Shown: positions 55,579-64,000 of the stretch, piece after piece
How positions within the stretch are numbered: the stretch's first letter is position 1
Layout: each line of letters starts with the position of its first letter
Notes under the pieces: model-generated
Databases searched by the model: none
The model's input: the letters and a program-made list of their open reading frames with translations, nothing else
What the model was told of the DNA's origin: nothing
From: Calocera cornea HHB12733
Taxonomy: Eukaryota; Basidiomycota; Dacrymycetes; Dacrymycetales; Dacrymycetaceae
NCBI GenBank assembly: GCA_001632435.1
Contig: KV424038.1
Coordinates: 2,388 to 66,387, forward strand
DNA length: 64,000 bases
Direction of reading: 5' to 3'
Program-made: the position numbers and the translations under genes

Positions 55579-56813
55579 TGGGATGCTGGTGGTTGTGTGA
55601 ACAAATGGCTGCAGACGTGCCTGTTATTGGACTTACAAGGTTGCCGGCGGACGATGCTGGTAAGGGTGAGGAGTGGTGGACGGATGGTGAAAGGGTAGGA
55701 CTTTTGAAACTGTACAGTTCTGACCAGCACAGCCCCCCACACTTACGTAAGTAATTGGGGTCACATGATCCCTCCACCATCATATACACACTTCGTGGCA
55801 GCTTTTGTATGATGCGGAGCGCAACTGAAAGATGCTGAACTACTGGGGTCCGTTGATAGACGAGGATGTTGCACAAAGTCAGTGCTTGCACGGTTCTTGC
55901 AGCGCTTGCCAATCAGGACGCGGCCTAGCGTAAGCGGTTAACAATTGATGATGGGCCGATCATTGTTACTTCTCATCATACACAATAGCTTGCATCGGTA
56001 CATTGTCAATTGCGGTTTGATTAGGGCGAGAGCTCCAGCCATCTTTGTGGGTCAACATGATTTCCGTTCTGTAGTAGATCTTGAGTGAGCGTGTGACCGC
56101 CGGCACGCGGTCGCCGCTGGGCGATGGCCTTTGTCCCTAATTGCAACTTCAATTCCGAATTGAGACTAGCAGCAATCAATATGAATCATTGAGTGGTCAT
56201 CAATCACAGGTTCAGTGTAGGGCTCTAGCAGACTCATTGGGCCGCTCTCGCGCCGCACAAGCAACAGGAATAGCGCCGATAAACCGCGTCGTCGAGTCAA
56301 CCAGAGGGTTCAAGCGTTCCTGGGACCTTGGGACCAGGTCTCCCAGGTAGCTTTCCTCCTCGTACATTTTACATCCGTTCGTCTCTCATTGGTGGAAGTG
56401 TATATGCGCTATGATTGGTGGATCGGTTAATTTACGGGTGAACTTAGCATGGCCGTTAATTTACGGCATATCGGGAAGGATTGCGCTCGATCGTAAGGGC
56501 ATAAGGACGGCAATGAATTATATTAGGTACATGCTCATTGACTATTGTTACATCTGGCACGGCGTGGAGGGAATTGGTGAGTGTGGGGAATCGGTTGGAC
56601 AGCGTCGCCGAGAATGGCCGGTCTTGTAATGAGCATGCGGTGATCGTGCCTAGCTGTCAGTTAGTAAAGGTTGGGCGCGGTGTATTGTTGTGCGCACCAG
56701 AGTAGAGTCGTCGAGGGCACCGTGGCGAGGATGGGGATCGGCTGGACGATGCGTCAGGAGCGTAGAGGGGAAGAGGCGGTTAGTGCTTACCTTGGGTACC
56801 CTCTACATCTCCT

Positions 56814-57035
56814 CTACATCCCGAAGAAGCCGAAGTCTCCACCGTTCTGGTCTCCACCGCCCGTGAAGTCGCCGATGATGTTCTCCGTACCACCAATCAT
56901 GTGCTCGGCCGACGTGCAGCACTTGACGACATCCCAGACGAACCGAAAGATGTCCATCCAGGTGATGCGATTGTTGGCGGTCGCGGGCTGAGCGTTGGCG
57001 GAGGGTGGTGTATTGGGCGAGGTGGTATTGTTCAT
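56814..57035 (-). CDS. Small hypothetical protein (73 aa)
   Basis: An intact ATG frame with a Asn/Thr/Pro/Ala-rich N-terminal 20 residues, a compact hydrophobic middle (ITWMDIFRFVWDVVKCCTSAE) with a Cys-Cys pair, and a Gly/Asp-rich tail ending in GFFGM. Composition looks like real protein rather than chance, and the Trp/Phe-rich amphipathic stretch could lie on a membrane. No signal peptide, CAAX box or known family is seen, so it is not a classical pheromone precursor. Treat as a candidate gene. Confidence 0.45.
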   Translation of the reverse strand: MNNTTSPNTPPSANAQPATANNRITWMDIFRFVWDVVKCCTSAEHMIGGTENIIGDFTGGGDQNGGDFGFFGM

Positions 57036-57941
57036 GTTGTGCGTAGTGTGATGTGCGGTTCGTGAGGACGGTTAATTAACGGCGACGAGCAGCGGACGGT
57101 GAGCAGCAGCAGGAGGTCGACGCGGCGCGGACGGACTTCGCAGGCAGTGGCGGTGACGGTATGCGTGACCAGCGATCAGTCGGCCAGAGGCGGGAGCAGA
57201 CGCCGGCGCGTGTCGTACGCAGACGTGACGGCGTCCAGCTGAGTGTCACAGACTGGCGTCGATGGCGGTAAGGTTGTGGATGGCGTGATCGTACGGTCGG
57301 TCGAGGTCGTGTGGATCGACTGGCCTGGTTTGCATGGCGGACGCAGTACATCGACCGCGCGTGTATGAGATGATCCTCGCGTGTGCCATGCTCTGCGCGG
57401 TCGACGGCGAGGAGTATTAGGTAGAATGGCGGTGACGTGCTCGAGGCCGGCATCGAGTCGATCGACCGTGCGGTCAAGCGAGCGATCGTAGAGACTGCAA
57501 CCCTAGCATATGTAGGGTTGTGGCACTGTGCTAGGGTTACGAGCTGCCTGACGCGTGACGGCGGCTTCTTTTCTCCATCCTGGCGTGTCGTCAGCACGAC
57601 GATGTGTTCGGTCGTGCATCGATGCGTACCGCTGGCGTAGGCGGAGTGGAATTGCCGCAGTAGAGTCCCGTTATGGTCGGACTGGTATCATGCAGCTTCG
57701 GTCTTGTCGATCCTGTATTGAGATGTCCTGCCGTGCGGTTTCTGCTGGTGGATGGCGTTGACCCATGCTGACGATAACCTTCTTGGAAGGAGTTGCTCGT
57801 TCTAGCTGGATGCTGTCCTTACACATTGACACACCGAATGTGTCTATTGCCCGAGCGGTGGTCATACCGAGGATCGTCTTCCAGCAGACCCATTTCAAGA
57901 GCGGATTGGCTTAGACGGCGTATTTTGTGGTGTTTGGATGA

Positions 57942-57961
57942 GAGGTGAGGTGAGGTGAGGT
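57942..57961 (+). repeat. (GAGGT)4 microsatellite
   Basis: Four exact pentanucleotide units. Confidence 0.9.
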
Positions 57962-58164
57962 GAAGGGAGGAGGGAGAGCTGTATGAGAGAGGCTCGCTGG
58001 CAGGCGGCAGGTCATTGGAGCGGAACCAAACAAGGAGGAGGCTGTACCGGAAGGGAAACGACCACGTATACATGTGACGTATGGGAAATAGTCCCGCCGG
58101 TAATTTTCCCGCCGGTTGTCAACGCCCTTATCGACCCGGGTGATACACGTCTTGCAGCGTTACC

Positions 58165-58640
58165 TGTCTCGCAATATGAGATTCACTTCTTCGTTGACAA
58201 GCCTGTCAAGGTGCGCTTCGTGTCGTTAACCGTGCGGACAGTATCGTGCACCACCAGCCCGTTCTGCAACATATCCACGTATCTCTAAGGTCATGCAAAG
58301 CATCGCATCTATCGCGGACACCATCCAAGAAATTCATCTTGACGGCTTCGCTCCATTGGGTCCCACTAATGGACTACGCTCATGCATCCAGTCTCTGCCG
58401 CATGTAATGCAGTTGATGCTGGCCGGTGCTGGAGAGGGACAGGATGGGATGGACAGAGGATGACAAGGTAGCGATGTTTGAAACTGTACAGTTCTGTATG
58501 GCTCAGTCCCTACCCTTACATAACGGTCCAAAATCACACAATCCCTCTACTATGCATGGTCACAGGTTGTGGTAGCGCTTTGTATGACGGGCAGCGTGGC
58601 TCTGTCGGAACTACTAAAGCAACTGGGTTTCACTGCTTGA
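58165..58640 (+). pseudogene. Decayed copy of the phosphomannomutase / RPL30 junction
   Basis: The start of this segment (about 58178-58240) closely matches the end of phosphomannomutase exon 4 plus the beginning of its last intron (54468-54530): GAGATTCACTTCTT, GACAAG, TCAAGGTGCGCTT and CCGTG are shared. About 58350-58610 then matches the DNA at the RPL30 start and promoter (55570-55810): CCATTGGG, TTTGAAACTGTACAGTTCTG (58477-58496; 55691-55710), GATCCCTCCACC versus AATCCCTCTACT, and CTTTGTATGA. The two pieces have the same order and orientation as in the intact locus, but everything between (last PMM exon and most of RPL30) is missing. No open frame survives. Confidence 0.82.
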
Positions 58641-58845
58641 ACTTGCCCGACGGTGTGTACCCCAATCGCCGGTTCAGTTCTGAATGAGCAAATACAATGC
58701 ATGAAGTGACGGGCAAGGCATACACCCGTGTAATGGAGGGTAATCGACTGTTAACGGAGCGAATACTGATTACATACAGTACAAGACTGCTGGCTGGTAC
58801 AAAATGTTCGTGAGCGTCATTAGAACGCGCTGTACTATCGGTCGG

Positions 58846-61800
58846 TTATGACCTGCCCTTGACCTCATCAACGTGACTGCGGTACGCGGAATACAGTTCG
58901 AATAAGTCGGAAGGAAGGTCCTGGTCCTCGGCTGACATGTCTAACATCCACGTATGCAGGCCCGACCGTTCGTCCCGCGCGTTCGGTTGTGGAGCGGGCG
59001 GTGCTCCCCAATACTCCTCCATCACGGCGTTCACTGCACATTTGAACTCGAACTCTTCAGCCGAATGGCCTGGAATCGGGGGGGAAGGTATCCACATTCG
59101 GTATGCGGCGTACGTAGTTGGGTCTCCCGGCGCCACTTTAGCGTTTTTAGCGTGCATCCATGCAAGCCATTCCTTGTAGCGCTGGTTGTCCTGTTTCGTA
59201 CCACCAATGTCATCTTCCGGTGTGTTGTTCTTGTAGTGTGCTACGACTTCCTTGTATACATTTGAGTCGAGGAAGTGAGCTGGTCGAACGCTGGTTACGA
59301 AGGGCCCAATTGATGCACTAGAAGCACGGCCGGGCACTGACCGGGAAATAGCAGGCTGCGTGGTGGCAGGTTTAGGTGTTACTGATGATGTTCTGGACCC
59401 GAGAGCTGTCGCTGTTGCTTTGCGTGGGCCGTCGGCAGTTTTCTTCGACGGTTTTGGTGACGCAACCTGGCGCTTCTCGCTCCTGACACCGGTTTTAATT
59501 GGTACAGTGGACGGCCCTGTATCCTGTTCTGGGGAGGAAATCTGAGGTGCGTTCTTGGTATGATCGGATAGTGCGTCTTGCAGTTCGGTCTCGACAGCGT
59601 TGGGCCGTGATCGTCGCACGTCTCGGAAATGTCTTGAGTTGGCCGGTTCTGACTTGGGCAACGGGCTCTCGGCGGTATGCAATCCCCGTGTCAGTTTTTT
59701 CTCGAGCATGGGTGGACTATGCCTTGGTATTTCCTCAACGGTTGGCGTAATTGTCGTTTCGGGCTCGGTCTCATGTACATTGTTGTCGGGTATGGTCTGT
59801 CTTGCCACAGGGACGGCAAGTGTTTCACTTGTATTGTGACCGATTGTCGTCGAGCTATAGTCAACAGGTTGTTCTAGTGCTGGTTCCGTGCTCGTATCCA
59901 CAGGCTGTTCTGTCGCCGGGGCCGGCGGTGACTCTTGGGATTTAATGGTTGAGACACCCGGCGAGTTGGTTGACATGGTGACGTCTGGTACTGTGTGTAC
60001 GGTACTTTGCGCACGGACCAGGCCGTCGTTCGCCAGTGCTCCTCCGTCATCGCGCGGTGCAGTACTGGCGCTCGTAAGTAACGGCGTTCTTTCTTCATCT
60101 AACTCGCGTATGTCGGTTGCCATTGCATCTGCTGTTGTCGACTTCGAAGGTCCAATTGTGTTAGAAGGTGACTGTTGAGTCGTTCTCCACGCCATCTCGT
60201 CTCCTTCATCCCAGTCACCATCGTGGAGCGCATAGTCGATAGCATGTATGGCACGAATCGAGTTTTCCGGCTTGTATGTTGTAGATACAGTACGTGTAGT
60301 TGGCGTATCGGTTTGCTTGTGAGTAATGGAATATATTGAAGAGACTGTGGCCGTCATTGGCAGCTCCGTTTGCGACATACTGATGTATGCACTGTTCAAT
60401 TCGGGACTGTCCGTGACCACTTCGTTGCGCAGGTCGGCCAGTCCCTCAACTGTCTCCTCGATTGAGTGAGTACTCGTGCAGTCCGTCGCGGTCGTCTCCT
60501 GGATCGTTGCATCGTCAATGCTTGCGAATGTGGTAGATGGCATTGGGCCGGCGGTGTCGGTACTCGACGTGGGCTTGGCTGCGCTTGAGCCTTGCTCGGT
60601 TGACCCCATGCTTGCTAAGACTGTACTCGATTGATCGTGTGTGTTGCTGGGGAGGTCAGGCGGTTCTGGGCACATCGGGGACGGTCGTGGATGTACGCTC
60701 GGAGCTGACTGGTCCTTAGCTTGCTTCTGTGGTCGCATGGTGCGCGCAATGTCTGTCTCGGTGTCGCTCGTACGGGATCGCTTCCTTTTGAGGGAGGCGC
60801 GTCCGGTACTGGAGGACGGTTCATCTGAGACATTGCTGTCGGGGTTGCTGTCCGCTTTCCATGCAGGTGTTCGCTGGCTTCGGGCTGCCAGCAAAGCGCG
60901 CCAGTCCGGCGGAGTGGTGGATTTATATGCGCGTGTGCTGTGCCGGATCTTCTTGTCTGTCGCTACGCTACTCGGCCCGAAGTGCTTGCTAATATCGCTT
61001 TCGCGGTACTGGACACCGTTGGTGTAGACCACGACTATTCGGTCCTTTTCCTGTCTCTCTACTGCAGTGTACGTTCAGAGTCGACCTGATCTACGTCGCG
61101 GAGGAGGCTTACCGTCGGTCATGCGGCGGATGTACGTGTCACCATTCCACATGTCCCTGGCAAACACATACTGCTTCAGAAACAGTAGTTCATACAGGTG
61201 CTTGTGGTATCCAGGTGGTGGTATGCAAGGGTCCAGTCCGGTCAGGACGCAATTCGTCTTTAAAAGCGCGCTGGCCAGTTTCTTGTATGTCACAACACCA
61301 GCTATTGGTGACTCAGCTACCGCATCGGCCGTGTAAGCCTGCATTTATACTCGTGGCAGTTGACGTGCTTACCCACAAAGATAGGAAAGTCGTGTCGGAG
61401 CAGTTTCGTCAACACGTCACGTTTGATTTTGTGCAACGGTCTGTTTTTCCACAGGGTTGGTCGCTTATCTTCTTGCCCGGGCGTGTCGTTGAATGAGGCG
61501 ACGGTGTTGTCCATGCCTAGGATAGCTGACGAGTCTGGGTACTTGTCATCCTCGAGGTGAGGTTCGGACACGGAAATGCCTTGACAGTCTGTCTGTGCAG
61601 ACTGTTGCTCGTCCATGTCGTCTTGCGTATCAGAACATTGCTCGCATTCAGGTGTCACACTGTGAGTACTATTGAGAAGACCAACGTGCTCTGCATGTCG
61701 GTCTGCATAGTACTTTCGTGGGGATACGTCACCAGTCAGGACCGAACTGTTCGGTATCTCGACGCTCTCGATAGCACCTGGTGCAACTTTAGACCGATGC

Positions 61801-61973
61801 TCGATAGCATTGTCGATACACTCACCCTGGGCTAGACGGTGCAGCGTGTGCTGATCGGTGAGCAGAGTGGGGTCGATCATAGGCTGGTCCGACATGTTAA
61901 AGGCAACTGTACTCGGTTTCGTTACGAGAGACCCAGTAAATAGTGGTGATGCTTGCTTCTTGACAGTGTACAT
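58846..61973 (-). CDS. Large hypothetical protein next to the Helitron (1012 aa)
   Basis: Three exons: 61973-61377, 61338-61113, 61061-58846. The start could also be the ATG at 61895 (986 aa). The second intron (GTAAGC...CTGCAG) joins RRMTD to VERQEKDRIVVVYTNGVQ cleanly; the first is only 38 nt with a GTGGGT donor and is less sure. The N-terminal 200 residues are acidic and polar. A compact, probably folded block lies around 200-310 (PIAGVVTYKKLASALL, PPPGYHKHLYELLFLKQYVFARDMW). Then comes a Ser/Thr/Pro-rich disordered stretch of about 500 residues with basic patches. A second folded block closes the protein (RYKEWLAWMHAKNAKVAPGD, FKCAVNAVMEEYWGAPP). No family is recognised. It is divergent from the Helitron replicase with about 610 bp between them, and uses A/T-ending codons freely, like the Helitron and unlike the housekeeping genes. 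It may be a second Helitron gene or a captured host gene. Confidence 0.72.
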
Positions 61974-62584
61974 ACAGAGTACCGGCAAATGCGGAACAGC
62001 ATATACCGACACAGGAGAGTCAATATCGTCTCAGTGGAGTCACAGGCGTCTCCTAGTGAATAGCTCGGTTATTAACGCCAGGTAGTGGACGGGAAAAGGC
62101 GCAGAAGGTTGCCGGTCCGTAATGTATGCAATGCCAATGGGTGGTGGTTCCGTGCAGAGGTGTGGCCGCCTTGTTCGGAGGTATATAGATTGAATCCGCT
62201 GCCCGGACTGCGGTCACGCGTGTTGCGCGCTTGGTCAAACACTGTTGTGCAACCGCCCGTATGTGCACGCTCGCGAATGTTTTGTTCTATTGGTTGACTA
62301 TGGACGTTGTGCATGAAATAGTATATCATCCTGTGTATTAACCTAGTTACTATCTAGATGGGGCAATTAGGCTCCGTAGCGTGCCTGACCAATAGGTCCG
62401 GACATTCCTAATGGGATTAAAGTGCACGTGAATACGGTAGAACCGTGTCCTGTAAACGCGTCTATTGTTGCATTCGTCCCAGGACTCCGTCGGCCTTTCA
62501 TTTCAAGCCAGCCGAGGTCGACTATAAGTTGGCAAGGGTCAGTCTCTCATCCATGGCACCGACTAAATACCCGGCAAGCGTTTC
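61974..62584. promoter_or_regulatory. Divergent upstream region, unknown gene / Helitron replicase
   Basis: About 610 bp between the two start codons. No helitron end (5' TC or 3' hairpin-CTRR) was recognised here. Confidence 0.45.
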
Positions 62585-64000
62585 ATGCCTACCGGTAAGT
62601 ACACTCACGGCCGATAGCAGTGTCATGCCTCATTACCTTAGCACCTCCCGCAGAACCGTCCAGCGCCGCACACGCCGGCATCCCCACTGTGGGATTAGTA
62701 GAGCATGATGTTTGGCTGACCACCTTTGGACGTTCACAGAATGGATCAAGTACGATAAGCTGCAGGGAGCTGTCGACTTGGTATGAATGCGTCGATATAT
62801 ATGGATCTTACGAAGACATGATGGTAGCGAGGGAAGTACCAGATCCTACTTTGATAGCGTTGACTAGGTTGTCGGTTATGGATCATTTACGCAGCTATCC
62901 TTTCTTTTATAGGCACCATCTGGTTACATTAGCTGCCATGCAACACGAACGTGCGGCATGTTCGGTCAATTGGGGCCGGGATCGTTTGGTAGCATACCTG
63001 GTTGGTCGCAACTGCTCTTGTGCTGTCTGCTTATCTGTCTGTTGTCTGTATCGTCTGTTGCCCCGGAGAAGGGTTCAGTCTATAACAGCGCCTGCCCGGC
63101 GGGTCATGTCCACAAGGGAGATCGTTGCCGTCCAAGCAGCTCGTAAAGGACAGTTGCTTGCAGATGCTGCGGAAAAACGACGCCTGACTGCACAAGCTCG
63201 TATGGAGCGGACTCGTCAAGAAGCCGAAAATATTGTGCGCATTCGAGATCGGTTTCCTACGAAACCGTCTGTTGAGCTAAAAAGAACTATAGTGAACGAG
63301 TTCACTACGAAGATGAGCGTGGAGTATTCTCGACAGGCCGCCTGCGCTATATGCGCGGAGGGATGCTCGATTTCAGAACTCAAGCATGTCTCAGTGCATG
63401 ACGTGGACCTGTCGCTTCTGGTAAACGAGCTAGTCCCTGTCAGCCTGTTACCGACAACGTATAACACTGTAGCGTATGAAGGGGCATTGCTGGAACCGTC
63501 GGGCTTATCCGACGTTGATATGAAGTCGGGTTATATGGTAGTGTGTGAACAATGCCGGACTGCCCTAGCAAGCGGACGCATGCCAGACTATGCAATTGCA
63601 AACGGTTTCTATTATGCATATGACCGTGTACCTGTCGAGGTTCAGACAGCCTTTTCTACAGCCTCTCTGTTTGACCTGCAGATGGTGGCTCGGGTGCGAG
63701 GGACCACAATTGCTTACAAGTATAGCGAGACATATGGTTCATCCACATATGGCCAGCCGCGTGCTGGTTCCCAGTCCTATACACGAGGGAATGTGCTCGT
63801 TCTGCCGCAAGATGTACTGAGTTTGAGCAATGTTCTTCCCCCTCCTCCCGATGATATTCGTAAGGCTGTGACGGTACTGTTCTCCGCGGCTGCGCGAGGT
63901 ACGACCGAGACACTTAAGCGATTTAAGCCGGTGCTGGTCAGCCCTGCAAATGTTCGCGTGATGATAGAATTTCTGCTGCGTTTCAACAGAACATATCGCG
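62585..64000 (+). CDS. Helitron replicase/helicase, N-terminal part (runs off the window)
   Basis: A frame stays open from 62599 to the last base of the window (over 465 codons) without stop. A probable small first exon starts at ATG 62585 and a GTAAGT...TTAG intron (62595-62641) joins it in frame; start codons further upstream or the internal ATG at 63106 are alternatives. The first part (WLTTFGRSQNG, MDHLRSYPFFYRHHLVTL, WGRDRLVAYLVGRNCSCAVC) and the next (a charged helix, then CAICAEG, VHDVDLSLL, VCEQCRTALASGRMPDYAIANGFYY, FDLQMVARVRG, LPPPPDDIRKAVTVLF, FKPVLVSPANVRVMIEFLL) match the region that precedes the Rep and PIF1-type helicase domains in fungal Helitrons (the DUF6570 region with two CxxC pairs). 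The Rep HUH motif and helicase would lie beyond 64000. The 5' terminus is not resolved. Confidence 0.85.

Larger units (their letters stand above)
55579..58164. other. Lower-GC intergenic region
   Basis: 2.6 kb holding the RPL30 promoter (about 55580-55830) and one small ORF (56814-57035). The other open frames (for example 57076-57597 minus, very Arg/Ser-rich) have no support. A (GAGGT)4 repeat lies at 57942-57961. Confidence 0.55.
58846..64000 (+). mobile_element. Probable Helitron, left part; boundaries unresolved
   Basis: The replicase at 62585-64000 makes a rolling-circle transposon certain enough. Inclusion of the divergent unknown gene (58846-61973) is an inference from shared codon composition and adjacency. 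The element's ends are not identified; the right end is outside the window. Confidence 0.55.

Noticed and set aside
57495..57545. Telomere-like TAGGGTT / AACCCTAG words
   Set aside because: Only single, scattered units in both orientations, not a tandem array; too little to call an interstitial telomere.
57076..57597. 173-codon minus-strand frame
   Set aside because: Arg/Ser/Thr-rich with no hydrophobic core, no splice context and no recognisable family.
1..64000. CRISPR arrays, prokaryotic operons, rRNA genes, biosynthetic clusters
   Set aside because: None seen. Intron-rich eukaryotic genes throughout; no regularly spaced repeats; the genes do not form a secondary-metabolism or nutrient cluster.

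Overview
The window looks like nuclear DNA of a filamentous basidiomycete, most likely an agaricomycete. Almost every gene is split by many short GT-AG introns (mostly 47-65 nt) with CTRAY-type branch sites. The recognisable proteins are fungal: a Met5-type sulfite reductase, Arp9, a LisH/Flo8-like regulator, a BCS1-like AAA protein, a Zn2Cys6 factor, lanosterol synthase and a Helitron replicase. Exon joins were deduced by hand from splice signals, frame continuity and family knowledge. For each spliced gene the exon lengths I give sum to a multiple of three.

Layout. 0-2.5 kb: gene-poor, with degenerate repeats. 2.5-6.3 kb: a Pro/Ser-rich unknown protein, a small multi-TM protein (minus), a Bud21/Utp16-like nucleolar protein and tRNA-Arg(CCG). 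6.5-25.4 kb: dense housekeeping block with APN2 DNA-repair endonuclease (minus), OHCU decarboxylase, mitochondrial-type rhomboid protease (minus), a 1778-aa START-domain protein with a C-terminal anchor, a Q/A-rich LisH regulator and a 17-exon BCS1-like ATPase (minus). 25.4-31.4 kb: almost gene-free, with decayed coding traces and repeats. 31.4-47.1 kb: very GC-rich housekeeping block with Pol III subunit RPC8 (minus), alanine-glyoxylate aminotransferase, sulfite reductase beta subunit (minus), Arp9, a BRAP2-type RING/ZnF-UBP E3 (minus) and lanosterol synthase. 47.5-50.3 kb: Zn2Cys6 transcription factor (minus). 52.0-55.6 kb: two tandem phosphomannomutase genes facing RPL30 (minus). 55.6-64 kb: lower-GC DNA with a small ORF, a decayed copy of the PMM/RPL30 junction, a large unknown gene (minus), and the start of a Helitron replicase that runs off the right edge.

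Many neighbours are divergent pairs sharing 109-793 bp of upstream DNA: TMEM170-like/Utp16-like, APN2/OHCU, rhomboid/START, RPC8/AGX1, sulfite reductase/Arp9, BRAP2/lanosterol synthase and unknown/Helitron. Apart from these shared promoters the genes do not form an obvious pathway cluster.

The most interesting points are: a phosphomannomutase tandem pair in which one copy has lost the conserved Gly of its DxDGT catalytic loop, with a third, decayed copy 3.5 kb away; a partial Helitron with a divergent 1012-residue gene of no recognised family; two PIP-box-like motifs plus a GRF finger in APN2; and a DCTGE instead of DCTAE motif in the lanosterol synthase.
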